In this document: positions 45,164 through 54,473 of the stretch, one piece after another | Layout of the letters: every line of letters begins with the position of its first letter | How positions within the stretch are numbered: position 1 is the stretch's first letter | DNA from: DATCJA01 sp963734635 | GTDB lineage: Bacteria > Acidobacteriota > Vicinamibacteria > Vicinamibacterales > UBA2999 | DNA length: 64,000 nt | Assembly (NCBI GenBank): GCA_963734635.1 | Contig: CAVTIA010000004.1 | Coordinates: 202,271 to 266,270 of the forward strand | Direction of reading: 5' to 3' | The notes under the pieces: model-generated | Seen by the model: only the letters and a program-made list of their open reading frames with translations | What the model was told of the DNA's origin: nothing | Database searches by the model: none | Made by a program: the position numbers and the translations under genes

Positions 45164-46257
45164 AAGATCCTCCTGACCACGAACGCGATCTTATACCCGC
45201 CGGAACCATCACGGCGCCGAACGAAGTTGTATTGCTCGTCTGTAGGGGCGGGTCCTGTTGGACCCGCCGAAATACTGTTCACGTCGTCTGTGACAGGGGT
45301 CCAGGAGCGATCTGGATTGAAGCGCTCCATCTTCTTGAACTCGGCCATCGTGGCCGGCCCGAAATCTTTTTCGTAGACCACACCGTCCTGGCTGACGACG
45401 AAGGTCTTGATGCCGGTAACCGCGTACACGGCCGGAGCCGCCACCAGTGCGAACCCCCCAATCATGGCGTCGTCCACGACGTAGTCCAGCGTCCCCAGCG
45501 GCGCCGCAGGCCCCTGCCCCTTCAGGATCTTGAAGAAGTAGCCGTGGTACGGCTCTCCTCGACTGTAGCCCTGTTGAATCGCACGAGCGATCTCTTCGCC
45601 GATCGGTCCCTCCCACTTGCCGTCAGGTGTCTGCCAGGCGAGGCCGTCCTGTGTGCCCGGAGTGCTGACGATGTGTTGCGCGTACTGGTTCACCTCGTAG
45701 CCTTGGCGCGGTCGCAGGGCGTACTCGTGCTGAGCTTCCACATAGCCGCGGGCGATCTGAATCGCATCCAGCTCGTTGCTGCCGATACGACGGGCCCGCA
45801 GCTCCTGCTTGCCCGCAGCGGCATCGAAGGACCACGCGCCGCCGCGCTTCACTATGGGAATAGGGAACGGCCAGTCTTCGTTCCCGATAATCAGAAACGC
45901 GCGGTTGCGCGACTTCGGATCGAGGGACACGCTCATCTTCTCGCGTGCCTTCGCCGCGAAATCGGTGGCGCGCTGCCGGTCTTGCGCGTACTCGCCCGTA
46001 AGCACAATGTCTTCACCATCGGGACCGAACAGTTCGATGAGTCGTCCCGCATCGAACTGTTCGGCTGCGGCCACGAGGGCCCCTACCGCCTGCTGTGGTG
46101 ACCCGAAGGTCCGGGCACCAGCAGACGTCCCCACGGAAGCATCTCTCGTCGCAACTTGCGAGGCGGCGACTGAAACGACCGTCAAGCTGACGAACACCGC
46201 CGCGCCGACAATCCATGGAAGAGTGGAAGCGGTTGGTATCGCAGGCGCTGATCTCAT
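45148..46257 (-). CDS. DUF2950 family exported protein
   Basis: This 369-residue exported protein has signal TLPWIVGAAVFVSLTVVSVA. The DUF2950 body includes TFGSPQQAVGALVAAAEQFD, LFGPDGEDIVLTGEYAQDR, KREKMSVSL-type helix, WPFPIPIVKRGGAWSFDAAA, YAQHIVSTPGTQDGLAWQTP and PYHGYFFKILKGQGPAAPLG. AGGAG lies eight bases before the ATG at 46257. Near the C-terminus the segment SISAGPTGPAPTDEQ is encoded by an inserted palindrome (45242-45268). Function unknown; the gene is usually paired with DUF3300, as here. Confidence 0.87.
   Translation of the reverse strand: MRSAPAIPTASTLPWIVGAAVFVSLTVVSVAASQVATRDASVGTSAGARTFGSPQQAVGALVAAAEQFDAGRLIELFGPDGEDIVLTGEYAQDRQRATDFAAKAREKMSVSLDPKSRNRAFLIIGNEDWPFPIPIVKRGGAWSFDAAAGKQELRARRIGSNELDAIQIARGYVEAQHEYALRPRQGYEVNQYAQHIVSTPGTQDGLAWQTPDGKWEGPIGEEIARAIQQGYSRGEPYHGYFFKILKGQGPAAPLGTLDYVVDDAMIGGFALVAAPAVYAVTGIKTFVVSQDGVVYEKDFGPATMAEFKKMERFNPDRSWTPVTDDVNSISAGPTGPAPTDEQYNFVRRRDGSGGYKIAFVVRRILWPGR
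45242..45268 (+). repeat. GGGTCC-GGACCC palindrome inside the DUF2950 coding region
   Basis: GTAGGGGCGGGTCC-TGTT-GGACCCGCC lies in frame within the DUF2950 gene and is translated on the minus strand as AGPTGPAPT. Intergenic relatives occur at 37744, 27768 and 22127. Confidence 0.9.
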
Positions 46258-46317
46258 GGTCTCTGCTCCTGTAATCTGCCCGTCATCGTTCGCGTCGGTG
46301 TCCGTCAACCTCGTCAC

Positions 46318-47889
46318 CTACCGCCGCCCGCCGCCTCGTCCGCCGCCGCCGCCCCGTGAACCGCCTCCGCCCCTCGAACCGCCACCACTGAAGCCGCCGC
46401 TCCGCGACCCGCGACTACTGCTGGATCGCATGCTCGACGAGCCGCGGGAACTGCTTGATCGCGCGCTGGATCCATTGAACCCTCCGGAGCCTCCGCCGAA
46501 CGCACCTGGACTCGAACCGCCTCGCGAAAGGTCACGGCCGGAAATGCTGTTGCCCCCGCTCGGGCGATTACTCAGGCCGCCCTGGCTTGGGCGAGTGCTG
46601 AGCCCGCCTTGGCCCGCGCGACCGCCGGGACCGCCCTGGCTTGGAAGCTGACTTGGTCGATTGCCAAGGTTCCCTTGGCCCACGCGACCGCCACCCTGGC
46701 TCGGAAGCTGGCTTGGACGATTGCCAAGGTTACCCTGGCCCGCGCGACCGCCAAGGTTACCTTGGCCCGCGCGCTCGCCGAGGCCACCCTGGCCTGTGCG
46801 ATTGCTGAGGCCGCCTTGACCTGCGCGCTCGCCCAGTCCTGATGCAGCAGCGCGGTTGCCGGCGCCAGTTGTGCCGACGGCGCCGCTGCGCAAGTTGCCA
46901 CCCTGACGGCTTACCTGCTGTCGTGCGCCGGCTTGACGAGCGGCGAGCGAATCGCCTCGCGCGGTTCCGCCAAACCTGTTCGCGGTGGCCTGGTCGCGAT
47001 ACGGGGTGCCGCCGCGATGAGCAGCGTTATGCTGCCAACGGTTGCCAGTGGCGCTGATGTTCGCGTTCCGCACGAACGCGTTGTTTCTGTTGATGTTGAT
47101 GTCGGCATTGCCCCAGTTGGCGCCCCAGCCCCAGCCGCCCCAGCCGCCACCCCAGGCCGCACCCAGCGCGATTCCTGTGCCGAATGCAAGTGCTCCCGCG
47201 CCAGGAACCCAACTGTAATTCGGGTAGGAGATTGGCGGATATGGATAAACAGGCGCGCCGTAGACGAAACTCGGGTTGTACGATGGCACGTACACCACTT
47301 CCGGATTCGCCTGTTCGATGACGATCACGGGCTGGCTGTCTACCACTTGGGTCTCAACCGTTTGCTGCGGGGTCGACGTCAAATTTCCCTTGGCCTGTGC
47401 TTTTTGGCGCATGCGCTGCACCGCGTGCATGACATCGGCTTGCTGTGCGAGGAACGCGTTGCCGAGATCCGTCGTCCATTGGATGTCGTTGGCCAGCCAT
47501 GTCACGACGTCGGGTAGTGCCGCCAACGCCTGTACACTCGGGTCCCAAGGCTGCCGTTCAACGGCATCGAGCAACGCCTTGTCCTTGAGCCCGGGATTTT
47601 TCGTGAGCCACTGCTGAAGCTGAAGGACCTCGAGCGGGTACGTCGACGCCGCAAGAGTCTGGGCCAGCAACGGATCCGGGTACAGCGCGATGGGTGCGAC
47701 CAGCGAATCGAGCTGGTCGGGAGGAATGCTCGACGTTTGGGCAACTGGAGCGGGCGCCTGCGTGTTCGTCTGACGCGCGGACGGTGCAGAAGAGGCGAAG
47801 CTGCCGCCGGGCACCATCAACACAGCACACAGCGCTGCCAGCAGACCTGATACGTATTCCAATTTGAAGGGAGGCTTACAACTCATCAT
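46318..47889 (-). CDS. DUF3300 family exported protein with Gly/Gln/Arg repeat tail
   Basis: This 523-residue exported protein has a signal segment ending SFASS. The DUF3300 domain (about 55-230) has PDQLDSLVAPIALYPDPLLA, QTLAASTYPLEVLQLQQWL, QPWDPSVQALAALPDVVTWL and NPEVVYVPSYNPSFVYG. A Gly/Trp stretch (GGGWGGWGWGANWGNADI) is followed by a long low-complexity tail of RAGQGNLG and RPSQLPSQGG repeats and a Ser/Gly/Arg end. GGAGAGG precedes the ATG at 47889. It heads the DUF3300-DUF2950-DUF1326 unit. The function is unknown; the tail suggests a surface or nucleic-acid/polysaccharide-binding role. Confidence 0.87.
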   Translation of the reverse strand: MMSCKPPFKLEYVSGLLAALCAVLMVPGGSFASSAPSARQTNTQAPAPVAQTSSIPPDQLDSLVAPIALYPDPLLAQTLAASTYPLEVLQLQQWLTKNPGLKDKALLDAVERQPWDPSVQALAALPDVVTWLANDIQWTTDLGNAFLAQQADVMHAVQRMRQKAQAKGNLTSTPQQTVETQVVDSQPVIVIEQANPEVVYVPSYNPSFVYGAPVYPYPPISYPNYSWVPGAGALAFGTGIALGAAWGGGWGGWGWGANWGNADININRNNAFVRNANISATGNRWQHNAAHRGGTPYRDQATANRFGGTARGDSLAARQAGARQQVSRQGGNLRSGAVGTTGAGNRAAASGLGERAGQGGLSNRTGQGGLGERAGQGNLGGRAGQGNLGNRPSQLPSQGGGRVGQGNLGNRPSQLPSQGGPGGRAGQGGLSTRPSQGGLSNRPSGGNSISGRDLSRGGSSPGAFGGGSGGFNGSSARSSSSRGSSSMRSSSSRGSRSGGFSGGGSRGGGGSRGGGGGRGGGRR

Positions 47890-48179
47890 CGCACCTCTCC
47901 GGGAACTCAGGGACTGGAGGTGCAAACAATTGACCGCGGCTCACCGATTGCCTGTCGCATCGAAATCAACGCGTGCTGTTCTCAAGTGATCGAAATGTGG
48001 TCGTTACCAACCAAGGATTGGTCGAAGTGAGCTCGCATGAGGGTGTGATGAAGTGCACGAGCCGACGAGATGTAGAAGGTGAGGCCGAGCCCTGAGAGTT
48101 CAACGGCGCCACGCCGCTGAGCGATGTCACGCAGATCAGATCGCAAGCCTCGGCGATATCCCACTTGCACGTGCGTATA
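47890..48179. other. Intergenic region without a supported gene
   Basis: This region is upstream of DUF3300. A minus-strand open frame (47966-48238) has no recognisable domain, and its first part is read from a palindrome remnant. I see no clear promoter. Confidence 0.35.
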
Positions 48180-48303
48180 CCGTAGACATAGTGTCCGGCT
48201 TCAGTCGTCGGGCCGCTGCGAGCGTTTTTCCGCGGCACGAATCGGAGGCCGGCGTGACGCGAGGCGACAATGTGGGCCGGCAGTTTGGCGGAAGCCGGAC
48301 ATA
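48180..48303. repeat. Degenerate palindrome pair in opposite orientation
   Basis: Diverged half-copies of the TACGTAGTGTCCGG family lie at 48180-48208 (CGTAGACATAGTGTCCGGCT) and, inverted, at 48284-48306 (GGAAGCCGGACATACGTACG). They flank about 75 bases. The arrangement resembles paired REP elements. Confidence 0.65.
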
Positions 48304-48324
48304 CGTACGCACGTGATTGCTATC

Positions 48325-49837
48325 ATGAACAAAAGACGTGAGGCTGACGGCCCGAGGATTCGCGGTGTTTGCGTTCGTCGTCTGCCTTCAGGCGATGACG
48401 CCGGCGTGCAGCTCGCGCAGTACCCCCGCCGGCGTCCCACGGTCACCCGAGCCGAACGGCCACCCGCGCCACCCACTACGGCTGGCGTCACGTCAGAGCC
48501 GCCAGTATCGCCACCGGCCGCAACGATCATTGGCCCGGAGCCCGGAACCAGTAACTGTGCGCTGATCGGCGCGCCTGGCGAACCCGTTGCGACTGTCGCT
48601 CTCACCGAGCGCATCGACTCATCGAACGCGCCCCACCCGACGAACGAGAGCGAACGACTGCTGTTCCGCCAACTATACGAGACGCTGATGCGAGCCGACT
48701 GCACGGGACGATTGGTTCCTGGTCTCGCAGAGTCGTGGCGGCTCGATGCAGATGGCCACACCTGGATTGTCAGACTGCGTGATGGCGCACGTTTCTCGGA
48801 CGGCACGCCGGTGACGGCGCCCGACGTGAGGTCGAGCTGGACGCGCGACGGCATCGGAGACGAGTTGCAGCCGCACGTAACCCGTCTCGTCCAATCGATC
48901 GTCGTCGTCGATGACCGGACCCTGGCAATCAGGCTGCGGAGTCAACGCGTCGACATGCCCCTGGCGCTGGCTCATTCCGATTTGGCCGTGGCCAGATACG
49001 TCGCCGATTCGGAGTGGCCGATCGGAACACGGTCTGCGCGGATTGTGCCAGGCAGTGACGTCGTCGCCCCCGATTGCCACGTCTGTGATCACGCTTGCCC
49101 GGGACAATCTCCCGCCCGTCCGGTTTCTGCTGGCGCGCGGCGACCCGCGGGATCTGCTGGATACCCCGGTTGACCTGCTACTCACACGAGAACCAGCGGC
49201 GCTCGATTACGCAGCCACGCTGGTTCAATTTCAGTCGGTGCCATTGCCGTGGCAGCGAACCCACGTGCTGCTCGCGCCCGGACGCTCCCGTTCATCACCG
49301 TCGCTGTCGGAGAACGCGAGGCAGGTGCTGGCCGACGATGCCGTTCGAGGAGAGGCGCGGGGGGCGCAAGGCCCGTTCTGGTGGACGATGTTGGCCGATT
49401 GCGAGGTCACTCCCGCTCCACCGCGGAATCGATCAGCTCTCACACCACGAATCGTGTACGACGGGAGCGACGCCGCGTCACGCGATCTGGCCGAGCGGTT
49501 TGTTGGCCTCGCTCGCGCGTCGGGTCCAACCGCGGCGACGTTCCTCGACGCTCTTCTGCCGGACCGTCCGCGCCGGACATACCAGCGCGCCACCGGGCTG
49601 GACGGCGAGCCTCTGGCTCTGGCCCGCAGGCTGGGACGCGACGCCGGTTACATCATGTCGATCGACAATCGGCCTCTGGACGCGTGCCGGGAGCTGCAGG
49701 TGTTGATGGACGCGGCTCGGTGGCTCGACCCCGACACGATCGTCCCGCTCGTTGATACGCGGCTGCACGCGGTCGTGCGGCGGGAGCGGTCCGGTATCAC
49801 GACGGAATGGGATGGGGGATTGTTGATCGCCGAGTGA
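48325..49837 (+). CDS. Family 5 extracellular solute-binding lipoprotein (frameshifted)
   Basis: This protein of about 500 residues resembles the oligopeptide/nickel-binding (SBP family 5) type. The N-terminus in one frame (GTG at 48338, or ATG at 48325 with an indel) reads FAVFAFVVCLQAMTPAC, a lipobox. The second frame has LTERIDSSNAPHPTNESERL, LFRQLYETLMRADCTGRLVP, GLAESWRLDADGHTWIVRLR and DGARFSDGTPVTAPDVRSSW, the SBP5 core. After an indel near 49070 comes DTPVDLLLTREPAALDYAAT. It directly precedes a histidine kinase gene, so it may serve as that system's ligand sensor. No permease genes are present. Confidence 0.78.
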
Positions 49838-49853
49838 CGGTCCCGAGATAGTA

Positions 49854-51545
49854 ATGACCCTTCGAAGTCGTTTACTCCTCGCTTTTACCGCGATCGTGGT
49901 GATTCCCATCGCGGTCCTGGCGTTCGGCCTGCGGCAGGAGATGACCAGACGTCTGTCACAGGAGTATCAGCTCCGCGTGGACAGGGTGGTCGAGGTGATT
50001 CGCGAAGATCTTGCGCGCGAGAGTGCCGCGATTGCCGACCGGCTGACATCGCTCGAAAGCGCGCTCGTAAACGACAATCGGTTTCGTCTGGCTGCCGTAG
50101 CTGACGTCGAGTCGGAACGGGAGTACCTGCTCGACTACGCGGGCACCGCCATGCGTCTCACTGGCCTGTCGATGCTGCAGATCCAGGATGCCGATGGCCG
50201 GATTCTCAGCTCTGGCCACTTCCGGAACGAACATGGCCGCCTCGAGTCTGGACTGGCCTCGGCGCTGACCGACGCGCGCGGTGTCGGGTTGGTGGCGACC
50301 CGGAGTGCGGAACGGGAGTTTCTGGCGCTCGCCCGCAGCGAGTCCTTCGTGATTGGTGGGCGGCCGTTCACGATCGTCGGTGGCGTCGCTGTGGACGAAG
50401 CGTTCCTCGCTCGACTGGCGCGCGATCGAGCGATTGTCGTATCGCTGCGATACCCCGGTGGGCACCTTTCGACGGCGGCGCAGCAGCAGACGCTCCCGAC
50501 GGATTCCGCCGTCGGCGAGCTCGAGGTTCCTCTGATCCGAAGCGGGGAAGGAACAGGGGTCGAGGTCGTGCAGGCGCGGCTCGAGGTCACTCAGCCGCTG
50601 ACGCCCCTCAGGACGCTTCTGCGCAGCGCGGATTCGTGGTTTGTCTTGACTGCCGCGGGGACCGGGATCACGGCTTTGCTGCTGGCGGTGTGGGTATCGT
50701 CGCGCATCAGCCGGCCGCTCGCGGCGCTTGCCGAAAAGACGGCCGTGCTCGACCTCGATCGTCTCGATGTCGATTTCGATACAGGTACGGACGAAGTCGG
50801 GCGCTTGTCACGGCTCCTCGGCGACCTTGCCGCTCGCCTGCGCACCAGCACGGCCCGCGTGCGGGAGGCCGAGCGGCACGCGACGGTCGGCGAGCTGGCC
50901 CGCCAGATCAATCACGACATCAAGAACGGGCTGATTCCACTTCGGAATGTGTTGCGCCATCTGGCTCAGGTCGCACGCAACGAGCCGGGCGCCCTTCCTG
51001 TCGTCTTCGCCGAGCGGCAACCGACTGTCGATTCCAGCATCGCGTATCTCGAGACGCTCGCCACGAGTTATCAGCGACTGTCCCCGACGCCGAACCGGCG
51101 CAATTGCGACCTGAACGCGTTGATTACCGACGTCGTGCGCGGCGCGGAGGGGCACGGGCACGTCGAGCTCGCGACCGACCTGACGAACGTGCCTCCGGTT
51201 CACGGCGATCCGGTGGCCTTCCGGCGTATCCTCGAGAATCTGCTTGCGAACGCCATCGACAGCCTGCAATCGAAGCCGGGTCGCATCACGGTGTCCACGG
51301 CAGTGGTGACTCGAGCGGGCGAGCCGCCGGCCGTGCGCGTGACGGTCGCCGACACGGGTCGCGGAATGTCCGTTGACGAGGCTCGACGTATTTTCGAGGA
51401 CTTCTATACGACGAAGGAGGGCGGCACCGGTCTCGGCCTCTCGATCGTGCGACGACTCTTGATGGATCTCAACGGCACTATCGACGTCGATACCGCGCCC
51501 GGCAAAGGAACGCGGATCGTTATCGACATTCCCGCCAGATCGTAG
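49854..51545 (+). CDS. Membrane histidine kinase, NtrY/NtrB-like
   Basis: This 563-residue sensor kinase has TM helix 1 (LLLAFTAIVVIPIAVLAFGL), a periplasmic region of about 230 residues, TM helix 2 (LTAAGTGITALLLAVWVSSR) and a HAMP linker (SRPLAALAEK). The phosphoacceptor is in ARQINHDIKNGLIPLRNVL. The ATPase motifs are complete: NLLANAIDSL (N), ADTGRGMS (G1), TTKEGGTGLGLSIV (G2). The HDIKN box is typical of kinases paired with sigma-54 response regulators, and such a regulator is the next gene. The stop TAG lies in a GTAGGGCGC palindrome. The solute-binding lipoprotein upstream ends 16 bases before the start. Confidence 0.9.
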   Translation: MTLRSRLLLAFTAIVVIPIAVLAFGLRQEMTRRLSQEYQLRVDRVVEVIREDLARESAAIADRLTSLESALVNDNRFRLAAVADVESEREYLLDYAGTAMRLTGLSMLQIQDADGRILSSGHFRNEHGRLESGLASALTDARGVGLVATRSAEREFLALARSESFVIGGRPFTIVGGVAVDEAFLARLARDRAIVVSLRYPGGHLSTAAQQQTLPTDSAVGELEVPLIRSGEGTGVEVVQARLEVTQPLTPLRTLLRSADSWFVLTAAGTGITALLLAVWVSSRISRPLAALAEKTAVLDLDRLDVDFDTGTDEVGRLSRLLGDLAARLRTSTARVREAERHATVGELARQINHDIKNGLIPLRNVLRHLAQVARNEPGALPVVFAERQPTVDSSIAYLETLATSYQRLSPTPNRRNCDLNALITDVVRGAEGHGHVELATDLTNVPPVHGDPVAFRRILENLLANAIDSLQSKPGRITVSTAVVTRAGEPPAVRVTVADTGRGMSVDEARRIFEDFYTTKEGGTGLGLSIVRRLLMDLNGTIDVDTAPGKGTRIVIDIPARS

Positions 51546-51622
51546 GGCGCAGGCTTTAGCCTGCGCCGGAAAACGCAGGATCGTAGCGCGCAGGCTTTAG
51601 CCTGCGCGAGGATTTCAGGATG
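51541..51622 (+). repeat. Tandem GGCGCAGGCTTTAGCCTGCGCC palindromes
   Basis: Two copies of a 41-base unit lie at 51541 and 51582. Each begins CGTAG and contains the stem GCGCAGGC/GCCTGCGC around TTTA. The first supplies the kinase stop codon (TAG 51543-51545). The second runs up to the ATG of the response regulator. Translation coupling across this structure would need read-through of both stems. Confidence 0.9.
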
Positions 51623-52996
51623 ACGACACACGTTCTCGTGGTTGATGACGTGCCCGCGATGGCCGAACAGTATGCGTACGACCTGAAACGCGTAGGCGGC
51701 TATCACACGACCGTCGCCCTCGGCGGCGAAGCGGCGCTCGACGTCGTCGCGCGCGAACCGATCGACTGTGTCGTCCTCGATCTCGAGATGCCGGGCATGA
51801 ATGGCTTCGAGGTCCTGCGGCGGCTGCAGCAGCGCGATATCGACATGCCCGTCATCGTGTACACCGGCACTGGCAGCTACGACCGTTGCATCCAGGCTGT
51901 GCGGCTCGGCGCTTACGGCTTCATCGACAAGTCGGAGCCGGTTCAGCGGGTCGTTCAGGAGATCGAGAACGCGGTTTCGCGCGGGCGGCTGGCCACGGAG
52001 GTTCGGTCGCTGCGGTCCCGCCTCGACGGTGAATCGTCACTCATCGGCGACAGTGCACCGATGCGTTCGCTCCGCGAGGCGATCGCTCGCGTCGCGCCGA
52101 TCCCGAGCAGCGTTTTGATCGTGGGGGAGAGCGGGACCGGGAAGGAACTGGTCGCCCGTGAGCTGCATCGACGAGGACCAGGCCCAAAGACGCCGCTTGT
52201 CGCCGTGAACAGTGCCGCGCTGCCCGAGCAGCTCGTTGAGAGCGAGCTGTTCGGACACGAACGTGGCGCGTTTACCGGCGCGGATCGTCTGCGCAGAGGC
52301 GCGTTCGAAAACGCCGGGGCGGGAACGCTGTTCCTGGACGAAGTGGGCGAGCTGCCGTTGCCCGCGCAGGCCAAGTTGCTTCGTGTGCTCGAAGACCGGA
52401 AGGTGACGCGGGTCGGCGGCGACCGGGCGATTCAGATCACGGCGCGCGTGATCGCAGCCACCAATCGTGACCTCGAACAGGAAGTTGAGGCAGGTCGGTT
52501 CCGCCAGGATCTCTACTATCGGCTCAACGTCCACACGCTGCGGGTTCCGCCACTTCGCGATCGGCTGTCTGACATGCCGGTACTCGTCGAACATCTGCTT
52601 CGAGCAATCGCCATTCACCTCGGCGTCCGCCCGAAGACGATCGCGCCGGATGCGCTGACGCTGCTCGCCTCGTACGATTGGCGCAGGAACAACGTCCGCG
52701 AGCTCCGGAACTGTCTGGAGCGCATGATGATTGCCTCCGATGCGGCCGTCATCGGTGCAGCCGATGTTCCGCCCGAGATTCAACGCGACGAACGGGACGA
52801 CGGCGCTGACATTACCGCGGCGCCAGGCACACTCAAGGCGCTGAAGGCACAGGCCGAACGACAAATCATTCTTGGCGCGCTCGACAAGCACGACTGGCAC
52901 GTCACGCGGACGGCGGAGGCGCTCGGTCTTGCGGATCACTCCAGCCTGTTGAAGATCATGCGTCGCCACGGATTGAGCAAGGGCGCGCGTACGTAG
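51620..52996 (+). CDS. Sigma-54-dependent response regulator (NtrC family)
   Basis: This 458-residue protein has a receiver (1-120) with VLVVDDVPAMAEQYAYD, phosphoacceptor VVLDLEMPGMNGFE and conserved lysine GFIDKSEP. The AAA+ core has GESGTGKELVARELHRRG, ESELFGHERGAFTGADRL (intact GAFTGA) and GTLFLDEVGELPL. The C-terminal Fis-type HTH reads DKHDWHVTRTAEALGLADHS. It is complete and is the cognate partner of the upstream kinase. The last two residues and the stop lie in a 19-base unit that is duplicated just after the gene. Confidence 0.93.
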   Translation: MTTHVLVVDDVPAMAEQYAYDLKRVGGYHTTVALGGEAALDVVAREPIDCVVLDLEMPGMNGFEVLRRLQQRDIDMPVIVYTGTGSYDRCIQAVRLGAYGFIDKSEPVQRVVQEIENAVSRGRLATEVRSLRSRLDGESSLIGDSAPMRSLREAIARVAPIPSSVLIVGESGTGKELVARELHRRGPGPKTPLVAVNSAALPEQLVESELFGHERGAFTGADRLRRGAFENAGAGTLFLDEVGELPLPAQAKLLRVLEDRKVTRVGGDRAIQITARVIAATNRDLEQEVEAGRFRQDLYYRLNVHTLRVPPLRDRLSDMPVLVEHLLRAIAIHLGVRPKTIAPDALTLLASYDWRRNNVRELRNCLERMMIASDAAVIGAADVPPEIQRDERDDGADITAAPGTLKALKAQAERQIILGALDKHDWHVTRTAEALGLADHSSLLKIMRRHGLSKGART

Positions 52997-53067
52997 CAAG
53001 GGCGCGCGTACGTAGTGTCCGCCTGGACAGACTTGAGTTCAGACCGTGTGTCCGCCTTCAGGCGGAC
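52978..53067 (+). repeat. 19-bp tandem duplication and diverged palindromes after the response regulator
   Basis: CAAGGGCGCGCGTACGTAG occurs twice in direct succession (52978-52996 and 52997-53015). The first contains the stop codon. A partial TGTCCGCCTGG and a full GTCCGCCTTCAGGCGGAC hairpin (to 53067) follow. Confidence 0.85.
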
Positions 53068-53295
53068 CGATCGTGTGCGTCTGGACACCGTCCGCTCCGG
53101 AGACTCGTGTCCGCACGGACACCACGGACACGAGACCTTTCCACGATCTCTACTTCCCACAATCCGACAACCCGCGCTGACGCAATCGGTTAGCGCCATC
53201 TGCGTTCCTCGCTTCCTGGTGGCCGCCTGCTTGCCCTGAAGGCAAGCGACTGCGCGACCGCGTATGAGGCGGTCGGTCAACCAAGGAGAGGGCAG

Positions 53296-54244
53296 ATGAA
53301 ACCTACACAGTGTGTGAAGGCGGCGCTGCTTGTCGCTGCGTTCGCGACCATCGGCTGTTCGAAGCAAGGCGACACGTCGCAGAGCAAGACGTCGTCAGAC
53401 GTGGCGCACAACGAAGCCGGTCACGGCTCTGGCGACGGGGGGCGCGCAGACAGACGAAAAAGGACTCGGTGCGAGTGCGTCGCCTGCGATCACCGGGCCG
53501 GCATCGTTTGCGGACGGCCAGGCGGCATATCAGGCCAAAAAGTACAGCGAGGCGACGGCAATCTTCGAGGCCTACACCGAGCGACGCCCCGGCAACGCGT
53601 GGGGTTACTACATGCTTGGCCTGTCATCGTGGAAGAGCGGCGATTTCGCGAAGTCCGAGCAGGCATTCGACAAGGCACTCAGCATCGACCCGCGTCACGT
53701 CAAGAGCCTCGTGAACCTCAGTCGTGTGCTGATCGATCAGAAACGGCACGATGACGCCATCGACCGGCTCATGCGAGCGGTCGAGATCGATCCCGATTCG
53801 GTCGAAGTCCAGCGACTGCTCGGCCGTACCTACTACGCGCAAGGCCGGACAGACGAGGCTGAGGCCGCTTATCGTCGCGCGCTGGAACTGAACGAACGCG
53901 ACGTCTGGTCGATGAACAACCTCGGGCTTCTGCTTCTCGAGACAAAGCGAGCCGAAGAGGCGCTGCCGCTGTTTGCTCAGGCCGTGGAGCTGCGGAAGGA
54001 AGTGCCCGAATTCCACAACAACCTGGGCATGGCGCTCGAGCACACCGGACGGTTCAAGGCTGCGGCCACCGCGTACAGCAGCGCGCTGACGGCGGATCCC
54101 AGGTACGAAAAGGCGAAGCAGAACCTGGTGCGTGTCGAAGCGGTGAAGTCGGGTCCGGAAGAGCCATTCGAGCTGGGTGCGCCGACAAAAGACGCTGTCG
54201 AGACCGTCGAGATCCCTGGCGATGAAGAGACGGCGAGCAGGTAG
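53296..54244 (+). CDS. TPR-repeat lipoprotein (one frameshift)
   Basis: This lipoprotein of about 315 residues begins MKPTQCVKAALLVAAFATIG then CSKQ (lipobox), with AAGGAGAGGG before the ATG. After an indel near 53435 there are about five TPR units: ADGQAAYQAKKYSEATAIFE, WGYYMLGLSSWKSGDFAKSE, VKSLVNLSRVLIDQKRHDDA, VEVQRLLGRTYYAQGRTDEA and WSMNNLGLLLLETKRAEEAL. The tail is acidic. It is probably a periplasmic scaffold. It follows the two-component system by about 300 bases and a palindrome cluster, so co-transcription is uncertain. Confidence 0.8.
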
Positions 54245-54256
54245 GCGACCAACGGC

Positions 54257-54312
54257 CTCGGGTCTTGGCGTGCCGGCCACGTGAGCAGATGCCGAACGCG
54301 CCAAGACTCGAG
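54257..54312. terminator. Inverted repeat between convergent genes
   Basis: CTCGGGTCTTGGCG (54257-54270) pairs with CGCCAAGACTCGAG (54299-54312) at 13 of 14 positions across a 28-base loop. It lies between the convergent TPR lipoprotein and response-regulator genes. There is no U-tract, so terminator activity is a guess. Confidence 0.4.
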
Positions 54313-54399
54313 ACCGAAGTCAAGTCCTCCTCGTCCCGCTGGTCGTCATCGTTTTCGCGTGCGGCGTCCACACGATTTCGCGTGGGATCTGGTTGCGGG

Positions 54400-54473
54400 T
54401 ACGTAGTGTCCGGCTTTTAGCCGGACCGGCGTGTCGAGCCCACGTCGTACGTAGCGGCCGGCTTCAGCCGGAC
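54400..54473 (+). repeat. Two TACGTAG palindromes overlapping the response-regulator 3' end
   Basis: TACGTAGTGTCCGGCTTTTAG plus CCGGAC (54400-54426) and TACGTAGCGGCCGGCTTCAG plus CCGGAC (54448-54473). On the minus strand the second copy is translated inside the response regulator and the first supplies its stop codon. Confidence 0.9.

Noticed and set aside
46620..46830. CRISPR-like or satellite DNA repeats
   Set aside because: The periodicity is the coding DNA of the GQGNLG repeats in the DUF3300 protein; units are short, adjacent and in frame, without spacers.
47966..48238. A 90-codon minus-strand frame upstream of DUF3300
   Set aside because: The first third is read from a palindrome remnant and the rest matches nothing I recognise.
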